DNA from: Streptomyces pyxinae | GTDB taxonomy: Bacteria > Actinomycetota > Actinomycetes > Streptomycetales > Streptomycetaceae | Reading direction: 5' to 3' | NCBI RefSeq assembly: GCF_024756275.1 | Contig: NZ_JANUGQ010000004.1 | Location: forward strand, 1-64,000 | DNA: 64,000 bases | Notes under the pieces: model-generated | The model's input: the letters and a program-made list of their open reading frames with translations, nothing else | What the model was told of the DNA's origin: nothing | Databases searched by the model: none | Made by a program: the position numbers and the translations under genes | In this document: positions 1-14,130 of the stretch, piece after piece | Layout of the letters: every line of letters starts with the position of its first letter | Position numbering within the stretch: position 1 is the stretch's first letter

Positions 1-3000
1 ACCACGGGGTCGTCGTCCTCGGCGGGTGCGACGGCCGCCTCCGGTGCGGCGGTGACGGCACGGCCGGTGATCCCGGTGTGCAACTGCCGCGCCAGCGCCT
101 CGGCGTTGGGGTGGTCGAAGACCAGGGTGGGAGACAGGGCGAGCCCGGTCTCGGCATGGAGCCGGTTGCGCAGCTCCACCGCGGTCAGGGAGTCGAAGCC
201 CAGATCCTTGAAGGCTCGATCGGACTCCACCTCGGCGGCCCCGCCATGGCCGAGCACGGCCGCCGCGTGGGTGCGCACCAGGTCGACCAGCAGGGTGTGC
301 TGCTCGGTCTCCGGCAGCCTCGCGAGGCGAGCGGCCAGCGGCGAGGCGGCGGCCGGGCCGGGCTCATCGGAGGCTGGGCCGACCCCGCTCGGGACCGGCC
401 CGGCCTCCGGAAGGTCACCGAGCAGCGCACTGGGACGGCTCAGGGTGAACGGGGGCAGGAAGCGCTCCCAGTCGACATCGGCCACGGTCACGGTCGCCTC
501 GCCCGAGTCCAGCGCCTGCCGCAGGGCGGCCACGGCGAGCTCGGCGGGCATCGGGACCAGACCCCGGCGGCGCAGTCGTGCGTCCGCGCCTTCGCTCTCG
601 GCCATGCCCCCGCCGGCCCAGGGCCCCCAGGCCACGGCGGTCGCGGGCAGGCCCTGGGCCCGCCGTCGTTCGGCGAGCCCGTCGAGCAGAGCGTTGGCCG
701 CCGCGTAGGCGGCCTGATGGCCGCTGCCCCACACACCGGCGATGGAGGAGAACAGCACAAAGGCGTCCAGCTCCTGGCCGGCGAGGAGCGCGTCGAGGTG
801 CAGGGCACCGGCCGCCTTGGCGGACAGCACCTCCGCGAAGGAGCCCGGTGTCATGGCGTCCAGCGGCTCCAGGTGGTCGACCCCTGCCGTGTGGACGACG
901 GCGTTCACCGGATGCTCGGCCAGCAGCGCCGCCAGCGCCTCACGGTCGGCCACATCACACGCCACCACCGTCACCCGGACCCCCAACGCCTCCAGCTCGG
1001 CCGTGAGAGCCGCCGCACCGGGCGCCTCAGGACCCCGCCGACCGGCAAGCACCAGATGCCCGGCACCCGCACCCGCCAGCCAGCGGGCCACATGACCCCC
1101 CAGCGCACCCGTACCACCGGTGACCAGCACCGTGCCACGCGGCGACCAGCCGTGCCCGGTACCGGCGTCGGGGCGAGTGGCGGCATGGGACAGCCTGCGG
1201 GCGAACACGCCCCGGGCCCGGATCGCCACCTGATCCTCGGCCGGCCGGCCCGCAGCCGATCCACCCGCTGTCGATCCGCCCGGTGCCGATCCACCCGCTG
1301 TCGGCCCGTCCTGCGCCCGACCGTCCGCCGTCCGCTGCCCGAGGACCGCGGCGAGGCGGCCCGTTATCCGGTCGTCGATCAGGTCCGGGAGGTCCACCAG
1401 ACCGCCCCAGCGCCGCGCATGCTCCAGCGCCACCACCCGGCCCAGCCCCCAGACCGCGTGCTGGACGGCGCCCGGCACCGCGTCCGAGCGACCGGTGGAC
1501 ACCGCCGACCTGGTCAGCACCCACAACGGGGCGTCGACACCGGCGTCGCCCAGGGCCTGGACCAGCGCCAGGGACAGGGCGGTACCGACGGAGAGGGCCG
1601 GGTGCCCGGGGTGGGGTCGCTCATCGGTGCCGAGCAGCGAGATCACACCCCGGACCGGGCTCTCTCCGACGGCGTCCCGGAGCTGCCGCAGCAGCGCGTC
1701 GCGGTCGGCCGCCGGGTCGACGGCCACCCGGATCAGCCGGGCCCCACGGGCGGTGAGCCCGGCCGCGACGGCGGCGGCCCACTCGGCACCCGGGGCGTCC
1801 ACCGTGTCCGAGGCGTCCGAGGCGTGCCCGGCACCCTCACCTGTCCTGGTCACCTCGCCGCCCTCGGCGTCCCCCGGAGTGAGGAACAGCCAGTCACCGG
1901 GCAGTTCACCCGCCCGGAGGCCGCTCAGCGGCTTCCAGCCCGTGCGGTAGGACCAGCTGTCCGCCAGGGTCTCCCGGCGCCGCTGCCGCCGCCAGGCGGA
2001 CAGCCGGGGCAGTACCGCGTCCAGGTGTTCGGCGGGCAGGTCGAGGGCGGTGGCGAGGGACTGGGCGTCCTCGCGCTCCACCGTCTCCCAGAAGTCCGCC
2101 TCCGCCGGGTCGGCCCCCGCGACGGCGGCGGTGGGCGTGGTGGTCTCCAGCCAGTACCGCCGGTGCTGGAAGGCGTAGGTGGGCAGCTTCGTACGGCGGG
2201 CGCCCCGGCCGGCGAAGAAGGCGGCCCAGTCGACCGGCACGCCGTGCATATGGAGCCGCGCGACGGCGTTGGTGATCGCCTCGGGCTCGGGCATGCCGGT
2301 CCGCGCGACGGGCACGGTGACCGCGCCGTCCAGGCAGCCCTGCGCCAGGGCGCTCAGCACTCCGCCGGGGCCGACCTCCACGAAACTGGTCACGCCCAGC
2401 TCATTCAGGGTCCGTACCCCGTCGGCGAAGCGCACCGCCTCCCGCACATGCCGCACCCAGTAGCCGGCGGTGTACTCCTCGATGAGCCGACCGGTCACAT
2501 TGGAGACGACCGGAATCCCGGGCCGCCCGAAACGCAACCCCTCGGCCACCCGGGCGAACTCCGCCAGCATCGGCTCCATCAACGACGAATGAAACGCGTG
2601 GCTCACCTTCAGCCGGGGAGTCTTCCGGCCCAGCGCGGCGAACCCACCCGCGACGGCCAGCACGGCATCCTCGTCACCGGAAATCACCACCGCAGAAGGC
2701 CCGTTGACCGCCGCGACACTCACCCCCTCGGTGAGCGCCGACAGCACCTCCTCCTCCGTCGCCTCCACCGCCACCATCGCCCCACCACCCGGCAGCGCCT
2801 CCATCAACCGAGCACGCGCCGACACCAGCGCGGCCGCGTCCTCCAGCGACAACACCCCCGCCACATGAGCGGCAGCGACCTCCCCCACCGAATGACCACC
2901 GAGGTAATCCGGCCGGACACCCCACGACTCCAGCAGGCGGTGGACGGCGATCTCGTGGGCGAACAGGGCGGGTTGGGTGAAGGCGGTACGGTGCAGCTCA

Positions 3001-6000
3001 TCGCCGTCCGGGTCGAAGGCCACCTCCCGCAGCGGCCGGTCCAGGTGCCGGTCGAGATGGGCGCACACCTGGTCGTACGCCTCCGCGAAGGCCGGAAAGG
3101 CCTCGTACAGCTCACGTCCCATGCCGGGTCGCTGCGAGCCCTGCCCCGAGAAGAGGAACCCGACCTGACCGGAGCCGGCACGGCCGCGTACGACTCCGGG
3201 GGCGGGCGCCCCCGCGGCCAGGGCTCGCAGACCCTCGGCCATCCGGTCCCGGTCGGCACCGGTCACGGCGGCGCGATGCTCCAGCGCGGCCCGGCCGGTG
3301 GCCAGCGAGAGACCCACATCGGCGAGGGACGGCCCGTTCTCCTCGGCCGTACCCGAGGCCCCGGTGGCACCAGCACCTTCCGGGACTTCGGCGCCTGCCG
3401 CGGCTCCGGGGCTTTCCGGGACCCCGGTGCCTTCCCCGACCAGGGACAGCAGGCGCTCGGCCTGGGCCCGCAGCGCGGCCTCGGAGGTGCCGGAGAGCAC
3501 CCAGGGCACGGTCGCCGGGGCGGTCTCGGCCGGGGTGACGGCGGGCAGTTCGAGGGCCGGGGCCTGCTCGATGATGGTGTGGGCATTGGTGCCGCTCACC
3601 CCGAAGGAGGAGACCGCCGCCCGGCGCGGGTGGCCGGTCTCCGGCCACTCCATCGCCTCGGTCAGCAGCCGGACTTCACCGGCCGACCAGTCCACATGCG
3701 GCGAAGGCTCCGCCGCGTGCAGCGTGCGCGGCAGCACGCCGTGGCGCATCGCCATCACCATCTTGATCACCCCGGCGACACCGGAGGCCGCCTGGGCATG
3801 GCCGATGTTGGACTTCAACGAGCCCAGCCACAGGGGTCGTTCCGCCGGCCGCTCCCGGCCGTAGGTGGCGATCAGCGCCTGCGCCTCGATCGGATCACCC
3901 AGTGTGGTACCGGTGCCGTGCGCCTCCACCGCGTCGATCTCGCCCTCGGTCAGCCCGGCGGAGGCCAGGGCCTGGCGGATCACCCGCTGCTGAGCGGGGC
4001 CGTTGGGGGCGGTGAGACCATTGGAGGCGCCGTCCTGGTTGACCGCGCTGCCGCGCACCACCGCCAGCACCTCATGACCATGGCGTACGGCGTCGGAGAG
4101 CCGCTCCACCAGCACCACGCCCACGCCCTCGGCCCAGCCGGTACCGTCCGCACCCGCGCCGAACGCCTTGCACCGGCCGTCCGGCGACAGCCCACGCTGC
4201 CGGCTGAACTCCACGAACGCGGCCGGCACGGCCATGACGTTCACACCGCCCGCGACGGCCATCGTGGACTCACCGCTGCGCAGCGACTGGATGGCCAGAT
4301 GCAGGGCGACCAGCGACGACGAGCAGGCCGTGTCCACGGTGACGGCCGGGCCCTCCAGACCGAACGAGTAGGCCACGCGCCCGGAGACGACGCTCGCGGC
4401 GCTGCCGGTGAGCAGATGGCCCTCGACACCTTCCGGGACCTGCGGGAGGCCGGCGCCGTACCCCTGGTAGGACATACCGACGAAGACGCCGGTGCGGCTG
4501 CCCTGCAGGGAGGCCGGGTCGATGCCGGCCCGCTCGAACGCCTCCCAGGACGCCTCAAGGAGCAGCCGCTGCTGCGGGTCCATCGCCAGCGCCTCGCGGG
4601 GCGAGATCCCGAACAGCGCGGCGTCGAAGTCGCCGGCGTCGTAGAGGAAGCCGCCGTCGCGGGCGTAGGTCCTGCCGGGGGTGCCCGGGTCGGGGTCGTA
4701 CAGGTTCTCGATGTCCCAGCCCCGGTCCTCGGGGAAGCCCCCGATGGCGTCGCCGCCGGTCATCACCAGCCGCCACAGTTCCTCGGGCGAGCCGACGCCA
4801 CCGGGGAGGCGGCAGCTCATGGCCACGATCGCGATGGGGTCCTGGTCGTCGGTGGCGGCGGCCGGGCTCCGTTCCTGCGGTGCGGCAGGCGGTGAACCGA
4901 GCAGTTCGGCGCGGAGGTAACGGGCCAGGGCCGTGGCGTTCGGACAGTCGAACACCAGGGTGGTGGGCAGCCTCAGACCGGTCTCGGCCGTGAGCTTGTT
5001 GCGCAGATCGACGGCGGTGAGCGAGTCGAAGCCGAGGTCGTTGAAGGCCCGGCCGGCCTCCACCGCCGTCGCGCCGTCGTGGCCGAGCACGGCGGCGGCG
5101 TGCGTACGGACGAGGTCCACCAGCGCCCGGTCCTGCTCACCGGCCGGGAGCCCGGCCAGTTTCGCGGCGAGCGACTCGCCGGCCCCGGTGCCACCGGGGG
5201 CCGGGGCGTCCAGGGCGCGGCGCGCCTCGGGCACCTCGGAGAGCAGGGCGCTGGGGCGGCCGACGGTGAACGGGCCGATGAACCGCTCCCAGTCGAAGTC
5301 CGCGACGGTCAGGGTGGTCTCGTCGTCGGCAAGCGCCTGCTGGAGCGCGGAGACCGCGAGGGCGGGCCGCATGGGCGGCAGGCCCCGGCGGCGCAGCATC
5401 TCCTCGCCGTCCCCGACCCCGGCCATGCCGCCCTCGGCCCAGCCGCCCCAGGAGACGGCGAGCGCGGTACGTCCTCGCCCCCTCCGGTGCTCGGCGAGGG
5501 CGTCCAGATAGGCGTTGGCCGCCGCGTAGGCGCTCTGTCCGGCGCCGCCCCAGATGCCCGCACCGGAGGAGAACAGGACGAACGCGTCGAGTTCCCGATC
5601 GCCCAGCAGTTCATCCAGATAGGTGGCGCCGGCCGCCTTCGCCGCCACCGTACGGGCGAGGCCGGCCGGGTCGGAGTCCTCGATCATGGTGTGGTCACCG
5701 ACACCGGCGGCATGCACGACGGCGTTGACGGGGTGTTCCGCCAGCAGCGCCCGGAGAGCCTCCCGGTCGGCCGCGTCACAGGCCACCACGGTCGCGGTCG
5801 CGCCCAGTTCCGCCAGCTCCGCGACGAGTTCGGCGGCGCCGGGCGCGTCGGGGCCGCGCCGGCCGGTGAGTACCAGGTGCTCGGCACCCGCGCCCGCCAG
5901 CCAGCGGGCCACATGACCGCCCAGCGCACCCGTACCACCGGTGATCAGCACCGTGCCGCGCGGCGACCACTCCCGGCCGGGTGCGGTGGCGCGGGTGGCC

Positions 6001-9000
6001 CGGACGAGCCGCCGTCCGAACACGCCCGAGGCGCGCACCGCCACCTGGTCCTCGGTCACCCCGCTCTCGGCCGCCCCGGCGCCGACTGCCCGGTCCTTGG
6101 CCGCCCGGTTCTCGGCCGCCCCGCCGGCGGCCGTCCGGCCGAGGACGGCGACCACCCGGGCCGCGGTGCGGGCGTCCAGCTCCTCGGGGAGGTCGAGCAG
6201 ACCGCCCCAGCGCTGTGGGTACTCCAGTGCCGCCGCCCGGCCGAATCCCCAGATCTGCGCCTGGAGCGGCCGGTTCAGCCGGTCGGAACGGCCGGTGGAC
6301 ACCGCACCGCGGGTGGCGCACCACAGCGGCGCCTCCACACCAGCGTCACTGAGCGCCCGCACCAGGCAGAGGGTCGAGGCCAGGCCGCTCGACAGGCCGG
6401 GGTGACCGGCCGAGGCGTCCTCGTCCTCCGCGAGCAGCGACAGCACACCGGCCACCGGGCCCACGGCCACCAGTTCACGGGCCAGCGTTTCCTGGTCGGT
6501 ACCGGGCGCGGCGACGAGCGTCGCCAGTTCCAGCCCGCGCCCGCCGAGCGCGTCGCGGACCGAGGCGGCCCACTCGCTCTCCCCGGCCACCACGAGCAGC
6601 CAGGTCCCGGACGCACCGGGCCCCGGGAGCACTCCGAGCGGCTTCCAGGTGACGCGGTACCGCCAGCCGTCGACCACGGACTCCTCGCGGCGCCGGCGGC
6701 GCCATGCGGACAGCCGGGGCAGCAGCGCGCTCAGCGACGTGTCCGCGCCGACGCCCAGGGTCGCGGCGAGGGACTCCACGTCCTCCCGCTCCACGGTGTC
6801 CCAGAACCCCGAGTCGGCCGCGTCCGCCGGAGTGCCGGCGACGGCGGCGTTGTCCTCCTCTCCCGCCAGCCAATACCGCTCGCGCTGGAAGGCATAGGTG
6901 GGCAGATCGACCCGTCGTGCCCCGGGAAACAGCGCCCGCCAGTCCGGGGAGACGCCGTGCGCATGGAGCTCCGCGAGCGCGGTGACCACAGCCCGCCGCT
7001 CGGGACGGTCCCCCCGCAGTACGGGGACGGTGACCACGCCGCCGTCGCCCAGGCACCCCTGCGTCAGGGCGCTCAGTACGCCCCCGGGCCCGATCTCCAG
7101 GAAGGTGGTGACCCCCAGCTCATGCAGGGTCCGTACCCCGTCCGCGAAACGCACCGCCTCCCGCACATGCCGCACCCAATACTCCGGCGTGTACGACTCC
7201 GCCAGCGCACCCGTCAGGTTCGACACCACCGGAATACGGGGCTCGTGATACGTCAGCCCGGCCACCACCCGACCGAACTCCACCAACATCGGCTCCATCA
7301 ACGGCGAATGGAACGCATGGCTCACCTGGAGACGACTGGTCCTACGACCCTGCCGGGCGAAGAGCTCAGCGATCTCCGCCACGGCCTCCTCAGCACCCGA
7401 AACCACCACCGACCGAGGACCGTTGACCGCCGCCACCCCGACCCCCTCCATCAGCAGCGGCACCACCTCCTCCTCGGCCGCCTCCACCGCCACCATCGCC
7501 CCGCCACTCGGCAACGCCTGCATCAACGCAGCCCGCGCCGACACCAGCGTGGCCGCATCCTCCAGCGACAACACCCCCGCCACATGCGCGGCCGCGACCT
7601 CCCCCACCGAATGACCCGCCACAAAATCCGGCCGGACACCCCACGACTCCAACAACCGGAACAACGCCACCTCGACCGCGAACAGAGCGGGCTGAGCCGA
7701 CCCCGTCCGGTGCAGTTCCTCCGAGTCCACATCGACCGGAACGTCCAGCCGCGCGCACACCTCGTCGTACGCCTCCGCGAACACCGGGAAGGCCGCATAC
7801 AACTCGCGCCCCATGCCGATCCGCTGCGCACCCTGTCCCGAGAACAGGAAACCGACCTTGCCCCCGGAACGAGCTCGTCCCAGCGTCAGATTGGCCGCCG
7901 GTTCGCCTGCGGCAAGGGCGGAGAGCGCCTGCCGGAGCTCGTCCGAGCCCTCCGCCAGCAGCACCGCGCGGTTCTCGAATGTCTCCCGGGCGGCGAGGGA
8001 GCGACCGATGTCGGCAGCCGTCCATCCGCCCCGCGTGTCGAGCCAGTCGGCCAGTCGGGCGGCTTGGGCGCGCAGTGCCGCCTCGGTCCTGCCGGAGAGC
8101 ACCCAGGGCAAAGGGCCGTCGGCAGCAGCCTCCCGGGACTTCTCGACGGCCACCGGCGGTGCCTGCTCGATGATGGTGTGGGCGTTGGTGCCGCTGACGC
8201 CGAAGGAGGAGACCGCCGCGCGACGGGGGCGGCCGGTCTCCGGCCACTCCATCGCCTCGGTCAGCAGCCGGACTTCACCGGCCGACCAGTCCACATGCGG
8301 CGAAGGCTCCTCGACATGCAACGTGCGCGGCAACAGGCCGTGGCGCATCGCCATCACCATCTTGATCACACCCGCCACCCCGGCAGCCGCCTGAGTGTGA
8401 CCGATATTCGACTTCAGCGACCCCAGCCAGAGCGGCCGGCCCTCCGGACGACCCTGACCATAGATCGCGATCAGCGCCTGGGCCTCGATCGGATCACCCA
8501 GCGTCGTCCCCGTGCCATGCGCCTCCACCACATCCACATCACCCGACACCAACCCGGCCGAGGCCAACGCCCCCCGGATCACCCGCTGCTGAGCCGGACC
8601 GTTCGGCGCCGTCAGACCATTCGACGCACCGTCCTGGTTCACCGCGCTGCCCCGCACCACCGCGAGAACCTCATGCCCGTGGCGTACGGCATCGGAGAGC
8701 CGCTCCACCAGCACCACACCTACGCCCTCGGCCCAGCCGGTACCGTCCGCACCCGCGCCGAACGCCTTGCACCGGCCGTCCGGCGACAGCCCACGCTGCC
8801 GGCTGAACTCCACAAACACACTCGGACTGGCCATCACGGTCACACCACCGGCCAGCGCCATCGAGCACTCACCACTGCGCAGCGACTGCACCGCCAGATG
8901 CAACGCCACCAACGACGACGAACAAGCCGTGTCGATCGTGACCGCCGGACCCTCCAGACCGAAGGTGTAGGCCACCCGGCCGGAGACGACGCTGGACGCG

Positions 9001-12000
9001 CCGCCGACCAGCCGGTGTCCCTCGACGCCCTCCGGCGTCCGGCGCACCTCCGCCCCGTAGCCCTGGTAGGCCATGCCGATGAAGACACCGGTCCGGCTGC
9101 CGCGCAGCTGGGCGGGGGTGAGCCCGGCCCGCTCGAATACCTCCCAGGACGCCTCCAGCAGCACTCGCTGCTGCGGGTCCATCGCCAGCGCCTCGCGCGG
9201 CGAGATCCCGAAGAAGCCGGCGTCGAAGTCGGCCGCCTCGTACAGGAAGCCGCCGTCGCGGGCGTAGGTCGTGCCGGGGCGCTCGGGATCGGGGTCGTAC
9301 AGCGCCTCGATGTCCCAGCCACGGTCCACCGGGAACCCGGAGATGGCGTCACCGCCGGAGGTCACCAGGTCCCACAGGGCTTCGGGGCTGTCGACGCCGC
9401 CGGGGAGATGGCAGCTCATCGCCACGATGGCGATGGGCTCGTCGTCGGTGGCGACCGGGTGCGGTCCCTGTGGCGCGGTGGTCTCCGTGCCGAGCAGCTC
9501 GGTCCCCAGGAGACGGGCGAGAGCTGAGGGGTTGGGGTGGTCGAAGACCAGGGTGGGCGGCAACGCGAGACCGGTCGCCGTGTTGATCCGGTCGCGGAGT
9601 TCGACGGCGGTCAGGGAGTCGAAGCCGAGGTCCTTGAACGCCCGGTCGGGCTCGATCTCGGTGGGCGAGGAGTGGCCCAGGACGGCCGCGACCTGTGCGC
9701 GTACCAGGTCGGTCAGGGTCTGGGCGCGCTCGGCCTCCGGCAGCCCGGCGAGCCGGGCCGTCAGGGACGCGGCGTTCCCGGCGGCGGCCGGTGCGGCGTC
9801 CCCGGAGCCGGTGGCGCCGCGCACCTCGGGCAACTCGGACAGCAGGGCGCTCGGGCGGGCCAGGGTGAACGGTCCGATGAACCGCTCCCAGTCGATGTCG
9901 GCCACCACAACCGTGGGGTCGTCGCACTCCAGGGCGCGCCGGAGCGCGGTCACGGCGCGGGCGGCGGGCAGGGTGACGACGCCCCGGCGGCGCAGTTGCT
10001 CCTCGTCGGCGTCGGTGACCATGCCGCCGTCGGCCCAGGGGCCCCAGGCGATCGCGGTGGCCGTCAGCCCGTTGGCCCGACGCCGCGTGGCGAGCCCGTC
10101 GAGGAAGGCGTTGCCGGCCGCGTAGGCGGTCTGGTGACCACTGCCCCACACCCCGGCGATCGAGGAGAAGAGAACGAAGGCGTCCAGCTCCTGGTCACCG
10201 AGCAGTTCATCCAGGTGCGCCGCGCCGGCCGCCTTCGCCTCCAGTGCCCGGGCGAAGTCGGCCGGGGTCAGCGTGTCGAAGGGGGCGAACTGTGCCGTAC
10301 CCGCCGCGTGGAAGACGGAGGTGAAGGTGTGCTCGGCGAGCACCGCCGCCACCGCGTCGCGGTCGGCCACATCGCACATGGCGAGGGTGACCCGTGCTCC
10401 CAGCGCCTCCAGTTCGACCTTGAGGGCCGCCGCGCCGGGCGCGTCCGGGCCGCGCCGGCCGGCGAGCACCAGATGCTCGGCCCCTGCACCGGCGAGCCAG
10501 CGGGCGACATGACCGCCCAGCGCCCCCGTGCCGCCGGTGATCAGTACGGTGCCGTGCGGCGACCAGGGCCGGCCGGCGCCGCCGCGGGCAGGGGCGAGCC
10601 GGGCGGTGAACACCCCGGACGCCCGGACGGCGACCTGGTCCTCCGCGCTGCCGGTGCCCTGGCTCAGCACGGCGGCGAGCCGGCCGGCGGCGCGCTCGTC
10701 CATGGTCAGCGGCAGGTCGATCAGGCCGCCCCAGCGCCGGGTGTGCTCCAGGGCCAGGGCGCGGCCGAGGCCCCAGACCTGGTTCTGCACCGCGCTGAGC
10801 GGAGCGTCGTCCGAGCGGCCGGTGGCCGCCGCGCCCCGGGTGACGCACCACAGCGGCGCGTCGATGCCCGTGTCGCCCAGCGCCTGGGCCAGCGCCACGG
10901 TTCCGGCGAGCCCCCGGGAGAGCGCGGGGTGTTCGGGCGAGGCGGCCTCGTCGAGCGCCAGCAGTGACAGCACTCCGTCGACCCGGCCGAGCCCGTCGCT
11001 CTCCGCCACGACTCGGGTCAGCTCGGCCGCGAAGGACTCCCGTCCGGCGTCCGCGCCGACCGCCAGCGGGACCAGCCGCGCGCCGCGTCCCGCGAGGGCC
11101 GCCCGGATCGTCTCGGCCCACGCGTCGCCCTCGGGCGCGGCGAACAGCCAGTTGCCGCCGGCGAGGTCGCCGGCGGGCAGCCCGTTCAACGGCTGCCAGG
11201 CCAGCTGGTAGCGCCAGCCGTCCACCGCGGACTGTTCGCGTCGCTGCCGCCGCCAAGCCGACAACTTGGGTACGACGGCGTCCAGTTCCTCGGCGCTCAG
11301 CCCCAGAGTGGCGGCGAGCGACTGGGCGTCCTCCCGCTCGACGCTCGCCCAGAAGTCGGCGTCCACCGCGTCCACGACCGCCGCTCCGGCCTCGGGGGCG
11401 TCCAGCCAGAAACGCCGCTCCTGGAAGGCGTACGTCGGCAGATCGACCCTTCGCGCGCCGGGGAAGAGTGCCCGCCAGTCCAAGGAGACGCCCTGGACGT
11501 GCAGTTCCGCGAGCGCGGTGGCGACGGCCCGCGTCTCGGGGCGGTCGGCGCGCAGCACCGGCACGGTGGCGACACCGTCCACACAGCCCTGCGCCATACC
11601 GCTGAGCACCCCGCCGGGCCCGACCTCCACGAACGTCGTCACACCCAGCTCGTGGAGGGTCCGTACCCCGTCCGCGAAACGCACCGCCTCCCGGACATGC
11701 CGCACCCAGTACTCGGCGGTGTACGACTCCGCCACCTCACCCGTGAGGTTCGACACCACCGGGATCCGGGGCTCGTGGTACGTCAGCCCGGCCACCACCC
11801 GGCCGAACTCCGCCAACATCGGCTCCATCAACGGCGAATGAAACGCATGGCTCACCTGAAGACGACTGGTCCTACGACCCTGCCGGGCGAAGAGCTCAGC
11901 GATCTCCGCCACCGCGTCCTCAGCCCCCGAAACCACCACCGACCGGGGGCCGTTGACCGCTGCCACCCCGACCCCCTCCGTCAGCAGCGGCACCACCTCC

Positions 12001-14102
12001 TCCTCGGCCGCCTCCACCGCCACCATCGCCCCACCCACCGGCAACGCCTGCATCAACCGAGCCCGCGCCGACACCAACCGTGCCGCATCCTCCAGCGACA
12101 ACACCCCCGCCACATGAGCGGCAGCGACCTCCCCCACCGAATGACCCGCCACGAAGTCCGGCCGGACACCCCACGACTCCAACAACCGGAACAACGCCAC
12201 CTCAACCGCGAACAGAGCGGGCTGAGCCGACCCCGTCCGGTGCAGTTCCTCCGAGTCGACATCGACCGGAGCGTCCAGCCGCGCGCACACCTCGTCGTAC
12301 GCCTCCGCGAACACCGGGAACGCGTCATACAACTCCCGCCCCATACCGACCCGCTGCGCACCCTGTCCCGAGAACAGGAACCCGGTCTTCTCCCCGGTGC
12401 GGGACGCGTTGCAGACCACGGCAGCGGACGGCGTGCCCGACGCCAGTGCCCGTACTCCTTCGGTGAGTTCGGCCAGGTTCTCACCGACGACGGCCGCCCG
12501 GGTGTCCCAGGCGGTACGTGTGGTGGCGAGGGAGAAGCCGATGTCGGCCGGCGACCGGTCGGGGCCGTCCGCCAGGAAGGAGAGCAGGCGCTCGGCCTGG
12601 GCCCGCAGTGCCGCCTCGTTCCTGGCCGAGAGCACCCACGGAAGCGTGGGCAGCGCACCGGCGGCAGCGATCCCGTCGGCCCCGTCGATGGTCTGGCCGG
12701 CGGGCTCGTCGTCGACGGCCGGGGCCTGCTCGATGATGGTATGGGCGTTGGTGCCACTGACCCCGAAGGACGAGACGGCCGCACGGCGGGGGCGGTCCGA
12801 TTCGGGCCAGGGGACGGCCTCGGTGAGCAGCCTGACCCCACCGGCCGACCAGTCGACCTGGGGGGACGGCTCGTCCACATGCAGCGTCTGCGGCAGCACA
12901 CCGTTGCGGATGGCCATCACCATCTTGATCACACCGGCGACACCGGAAGCCGCCTGGGTGTGACCGATGTTGGACTTGATCGAGCCCAGCCACAGCGGCC
13001 GGTCGCCCGGGTGTTCCTGGCCGTAGGTGGCGAGCAGCGCCTCCGCCTCGATCGGGTCGCCGAGGGTGGTGGCCGTGCCGTGCGCCTCCACCGCGTCCAC
13101 CTGGGAGGCGGTGAGCCGGGCGTTCTCCAGCGCCTGCTGGATCACCCGTACCTGCGAGGGACCGTTCGGCGCGGTGAGGCCATTGGAGGCGCCGTCCTGG
13201 TTGACGGCGCTCCCCCGGATGACGGCCAGTACCTCATGGCCGTTGCGGCGGGCGTCGGACAGCCGTTCCAGCAGGAGCACTCCGACACCCTCGGACATAC
13301 TGGTGCCGTCGGCGGTGGACGAGAACGCGCGGCAGCGGCCGTCGGGCGAGAGACCGCGCTGGGCGCTGAAGGCGATGAAGGTGTTCGGTGTGGCCATCAC
13401 GGTCACCCCGCCCGCCAGGGCGAGCGAGCACTCGCCCCGGCGCAGCGCCTGGGCGGCCAGGTGGAGCGCCACCAGCGAGGACGAGCACGCGGTGTCGACG
13501 GTGACGGCCGGGCCTTCGAGGCCGAGGGCGTACGAGATGCGGCCGGACACCACGGCGGCGGTGTTGGCGGTGACGAGATGGGCCTCGATGTCGCTGTCGC
13601 CCTGTCGCTGGAGGTAGGCGTGGTCCTGGCCGTTGGTGCCGACGAAGACTCCGGCCCGGGTGCCGCGTGCGGTGGTGGGGTCGATGCCGGCGCGCTCGAA
13701 CGCTTCCCAGGAGGTCTGGAGCAGCAGCCGCTGCTGTGGGTCCATGACCAGGGCCTCGCGGGGGGATATCCCGAAGAACCCCGGGTCGAAGTCGGCGGCA
13801 CCGTCCAGGAAGCCGCCCTCGCGCACATACGTCCGGCCGGTGCGCCCGGGCTCGGGGTCGTAGAGCGTGTCCAGGTCCCACCCCCGGTCGGCGGGAAATC
13901 CGGACACCGCGTCGCCGCCCGAGGAGACCAGTCGCCACAGGTCCTCGGGCGAACCGACGCCGCCCGGGTAGCGGCAGGCCATCCCGACGACGGCGATGGG
14001 CTCGGTGTCCTTCTCCTCCAGCTCACCCAGCTGCCTGCGGGTCTGGCGCAGGTCCACCATCACGCGCTTGAGGTAGTCCCTGAGCTTGTCGTCGTTCGAC
14101 AT
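1..14102 (-). CDS. Type I modular PKS, modules 8-10 and onward (3' end beyond window)
   Basis: The partial gene gives about 4,700 codons with no stop before the left edge. It starts at ATG 14102, with GAGG about 10 nt upstream and an in-frame TAA two codons before the start. The N-terminus ([14 protein letters not shown]) is a class-1 coiled-coil docking helix. Three complete KS-AT-KR-ACP modules follow. KS cysteines are C206, C1727 and C3260. AT serines are S655, S2165 and S3738, all in GHSVGE with HAFH motifs, so malonyl-CoA is predicted. ACP phosphopantetheine serines are S1496, S3027 and S4638. The KRs have the FW(xx)VE structural half, a GGTGALG nucleotide motif and Ser/Tyr/Asn residues. 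All three lack LDD and carry Trp (GVWG or GIWG), so they are predicted A-type. There is no DH or ER. After the third ACP the chain continues through a short acidic linker towards another KS. Role: 1,3-polyol assembly in the polyene backbone. Confidence 0.95.
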   Translation of the reverse strand, partial: MSNDDKLRDYLKRVMVDLRQTRRQLGELEEKDTEPIAVVGMACRYPGGVGSPEDLWRLVSSGGDAVSGFPADRGWDLDTLYDPEPGRTGRTYVREGGFLDGAADFDPGFFGISPREALVMDPQQRLLLQTSWEAFERAGIDPTTARGTRAGVFVGTNGQDHAYLQRQGDSDIEAHLVTANTAAVVSGRISYALGLEGPAVTVDTACSSSLVALHLAAQALRRGECSLALAGGVTVMATPNTFIAFSAQRGLSPDGRCRAFSSTADGTSMSEGVGVLLLERLSDARRNGHEVLAVIRGSAVNQDGASNGLTAPNGPSQVRVIQQALENARLTASQVDAVEAHGTATTLGDPIEAEALLATYGQEHPGDRPLWLGSIKSNIGHTQAASGVAGVIKMVMAIRNGVLPQTLHVDEPSPQVDWSAGGVRLLTEAVPWPESDRPRRAAVSSFGVSGTNAHTIIEQAPAVDDEPAGQTIDGADGIAAAGALPTLPWVLSARNEAALRAQAERLLSFLADGPDRSPADIGFSLATTRTAWDTRAAVVGENLAELTEGVRALASGTPSAAVVCNASRTGEKTGFLFSGQGAQRVGMGRELYDAFPVFAEAYDEVCARLDAPVDVDSEELHRTGSAQPALFAVEVALFRLLESWGVRPDFVAGHSVGEVAAAHVAGVLSLEDAARLVSARARLMQALPVGGAMVAVEAAEEEVVPLLTEGVGVAAVNGPRSVVVSGAEDAVAEIAELFARQGRRTSRLQVSHAFHSPLMEPMLAEFGRVVAGLTYHEPRIPVVSNLTGEVAESYTAEYWVRHVREAVRFADGVRTLHELGVTTFVEVGPGGVLSGMAQGCVDGVATVPVLRADRPETRAVATALAELHVQGVSLDWRALFPGARRVDLPTYAFQERRFWLDAPEAGAAVVDAVDADFWASVEREDAQSLAATLGLSAEELDAVVPKLSAWRRQRREQSAVDGWRYQLAWQPLNGLPAGDLAGGNWLFAAPEGDAWAETIRAALAGRGARLVPLAVGADAGRESFAAELTRVVAESDGLGRVDGVLSLLALDEAASPEHPALSRGLAGTVALAQALGDTGIDAPLWCVTRGAAATGRSDDAPLSAVQNQVWGLGRALALEHTRRWGGLIDLPLTMDERAAGRLAAVLSQGTGSAEDQVAVRASGVFTARLAPARGGAGRPWSPHGTVLITGGTGALGGHVARWLAGAGAEHLVLAGRRGPDAPGAAALKVELEALGARVTLAMCDVADRDAVAAVLAEHTFTSVFHAAGTAQFAPFDTLTPADFARALEAKAAGAAHLDELLGDQELDAFVLFSSIAGVWGSGHQTAYAAGNAFLDGLATRRRANGLTATAIAWGPWADGGMVTDADEEQLRRRGVVTLPAARAVTALRRALECDDPTVVVADIDWERFIGPFTLARPSALLSELPEVRGATGSGDAAPAAAGNAASLTARLAGLPEAERAQTLTDLVRAQVAAVLGHSSPTEIEPDRAFKDLGFDSLTAVELRDRINTATGLALPPTLVFDHPNPSALARLLGTELLGTETTAPQGPHPVATDDEPIAIVAMSCHLPGGVDSPEALWDLVTSGGDAISGFPVDRGWDIEALYDPDPERPGTTYARDGGFLYEAADFDAGFFGISPREALAMDPQQRVLLEASWEVFERAGLTPAQLRGSRTGVFIGMAYQGYGAEVRRTPEGVEGHRLVGGASSVVSGRVAYTFGLEGPAVTIDTACSSSLVALHLAVQSLRSGECSMALAGGVTVMASPSVFVEFSRQRGLSPDGRCKAFGAGADGTGWAEGVGVVLVERLSDAVRHGHEVLAVVRGSAVNQDGASNGLTAPNGPAQQRVIRGALASAGLVSGDVDVVEAHGTGTTLGDPIEAQALIAIYGQGRPEGRPLWLGSLKSNIGHTQAAAGVAGVIKMVMAMRHGLLPRTLHVEEPSPHVDWSAGEVRLLTEAMEWPETGRPRRAAVSSFGVSGTNAHTIIEQAPPVAVEKSREAAADGPLPWVLSGRTEAALRAQAARLADWLDTRGGWTAADIGRSLAARETFENRAVLLAEGSDELRQALSALAAGEPAANLTLGRARSGGKVGFLFSGQGAQRIGMGRELYAAFPVFAEAYDEVCARLDVPVDVDSEELHRTGSAQPALFAVEVALFRLLESWGVRPDFVAGHSVGEVAAAHVAGVLSLEDAATLVSARAALMQALPSGGAMVAVEAAEEEVVPLLMEGVGVAAVNGPRSVVVSGAEEAVAEIAELFARQGRRTSRLQVSHAFHSPLMEPMLVEFGRVVAGLTYHEPRIPVVSNLTGALAESYTPEYWVRHVREAVRFADGVRTLHELGVTTFLEIGPGGVLSALTQGCLGDGGVVTVPVLRGDRPERRAVVTALAELHAHGVSPDWRALFPGARRVDLPTYAFQRERYWLAGEEDNAAVAGTPADAADSGFWDTVEREDVESLAATLGVGADTSLSALLPRLSAWRRRRREESVVDGWRYRVTWKPLGVLPGPGASGTWLLVVAGESEWAASVRDALGGRGLELATLVAAPGTDQETLARELVAVGPVAGVLSLLAEDEDASAGHPGLSSGLASTLCLVRALSDAGVEAPLWCATRGAVSTGRSDRLNRPLQAQIWGFGRAAALEYPQRWGGLLDLPEELDARTAARVVAVLGRTAAGGAAENRAAKDRAVGAGAAESGVTEDQVAVRASGVFGRRLVRATRATAPGREWSPRGTVLITGGTGALGGHVARWLAGAGAEHLVLTGRRGPDAPGAAELVAELAELGATATVVACDAADREALRALLAEHPVNAVVHAAGVGDHTMIEDSDPAGLARTVAAKAAGATYLDELLGDRELDAFVLFSSGAGIWGGAGQSAYAAANAYLDALAEHRRGRGRTALAVSWGGWAEGGMAGVGDGEEMLRRRGLPPMRPALAVSALQQALADDETTLTVADFDWERFIGPFTVGRPSALLSEVPEARRALDAPAPGGTGAGESLAAKLAGLPAGEQDRALVDLVRTHAAAVLGHDGATAVEAGRAFNDLGFDSLTAVDLRNKLTAETGLRLPTTLVFDCPNATALARYLRAELLGSPPAAPQERSPAAATDDQDPIAIVAMSCRLPGGVGSPEELWRLVMTGGDAIGGFPEDRGWDIENLYDPDPGTPGRTYARDGGFLYDAGDFDAALFGISPREALAMDPQQRLLLEASWEAFERAGIDPASLQGSRTGVFVGMSYQGYGAGLPQVPEGVEGHLLTGSAASVVSGRVAYSFGLEGPAVTVDTACSSSLVALHLAIQSLRSGESTMAVAGGVNVMAVPAAFVEFSRQRGLSPDGRCKAFGAGADGTGWAEGVGVVLVERLSDAVRHGHEVLAVVRGSAVNQDGASNGLTAPNGPAQQRVIRQALASAGLTEGEIDAVEAHGTGTTLGDPIEAQALIATYGRERPAERPLWLGSLKSNIGHAQAASGVAGVIKMVMAMRHGVLPRTLHAAEPSPHVDWSAGEVRLLTEAMEWPETGHPRRAAVSSFGVSGTNAHTIIEQAPALELPAVTPAETAPATVPWVLSGTSEAALRAQAERLLSLVGEGTGVPESPGAAAGAEVPEGAGATGASGTAEENGPSLADVGLSLATGRAALEHRAAVTGADRDRMAEGLRALAAGAPAPGVVRGRAGSGQVGFLFSGQGSQRPGMGRELYEAFPAFAEAYDQVCAHLDRHLDRPLREVAFDPDGDELHRTAFTQPALFAHEIAVHRLLESWGVRPDYLGGHSVGEVAAAHVAGVLSLEDAAALVSARARLMEALPGGGAMVAVEATEEEVLSALTEGVSVAAVNGPSAVVISGDEDAVLAVAGGFAALGRKTPRLKVSHAFHSSLMEPMLAEFARVAEGLRFGRPGIPVVSNVTGRLIEEYTAGYWVRHVREAVRFADGVRTLNELGVTSFVEVGPGGVLSALAQGCLDGAVTVPVARTGMPEPEAITNAVARLHMHGVPVDWAAFFAGRGARRTKLPTYAFQHRRYWLETTTPTAAVAGADPAEADFWETVEREDAQSLATALDLPAEHLDAVLPRLSAWRRQRRRETLADSWSYRTGWKPLSGLRAGELPGDWLFLTPGDAEGGEVTRTGEGAGHASDASDTVDAPGAEWAAAVAAGLTARGARLIRVAVDPAADRDALLRQLRDAVGESPVRGVISLLGTDERPHPGHPALSVGTALSLALVQALGDAGVDAPLWVLTRSAVSTGRSDAVPGAVQHAVWGLGRVVALEHARRWGGLVDLPDLIDDRITGRLAAVLGQRTADGRAQDGPTAGGSAPGGSTAGGSAAGRPAEDQVAIRARGVFARRLSHAATRPDAGTGHGWSPRGTVLVTGGTGALGGHVARWLAGAGAGHLVLAGRRGPEAPGAAALTAELEALGVRVTVVACDVADREALAALLAEHPVNAVVHTAGVDHLEPLDAMTPGSFAEVLSAKAAGALHLDALLAGQELDAFVLFSSIAGVWGSGHQAAYAAANALLDGLAERRRAQGLPATAVAWGPWAGGGMAESEGADARLRRRGLVPMPAELAVAALRQALDSGEATVTVADVDWERFLPPFTLSRPSALLGDLPEAGPVPSGVGPASDEPGPAAASPLAARLARLPETEQHTLLVDLVRTHAAAVLGHGGAAEVESDRAFKDLGFDSLTAVELRNRLHAETGLALSPTLVFDHPNAEALARQLHTGITGRAVTAAPEAAVAPAEDDDPV
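69..4841 (-). other. PKS module 10: KS-AT(malonyl)-KR(A-type)-ACP
   Basis: KS with DTACSSS (C3260), AT with GGHSVGE and HAFH, KR with no LDD motif ([12 protein letters not shown]), ACP with GFDSL (S4638). The AT is more divergent than those of modules 1-5 and 7-9 and lacks their shared TTG-rich DNA block. Predicted to reduce the C9 carbonyl if the product is filipin-like. Boundaries are approximate. Confidence 0.85.
4902..9440 (-). other. PKS module 9: KS-AT(malonyl)-KR(A-type)-ACP
   Basis: KS C1727, AT S2165 with HAFH, KR with HAAGVGDHT in place of LDD and Trp in GIWGGAG, ACP S3027. The KS and KS-AT linker are nearly identical in DNA to those of module 6, although the two modules have different ATs. 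Predicted to leave the C11 hydroxyl. Boundaries are approximate. Confidence 0.85.
9495..14003 (-). other. PKS module 8: KS-AT(malonyl)-KR(A-type)-ACP
   Basis: KS C206, AT S655 with HAFH, KR with FHAAGTAQF and GVWGSG (A-type pattern, no LDD), ACP S1496. First module of its polypeptide. It receives the chain from module 7 and is predicted to leave the C13 hydroxyl. Boundaries are approximate. Confidence 0.85.
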
Positions 14103-14130
14103 GTTTTACGTCCTCGGTAGCAGTGCGTGC

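Noticed and set aside
2674..2925. Cys/Gly-rich small frames that recur in many AT domains, possible small proteins or metal-binding peptides
   Set aside because: They are frame-shifted readings of the same conserved AT DNA block. Their recurrence reflects AT duplication.
78..4895. Very long plus-strand open frames (hundreds to over 2,000 codons) across the PKS region
   Set aside because: They lie exactly antisense to PKS domains, have arginine/glycine/histidine-rich translations with no domains, and repeat wherever the PKS repeats. High GC removes stops in this frame.
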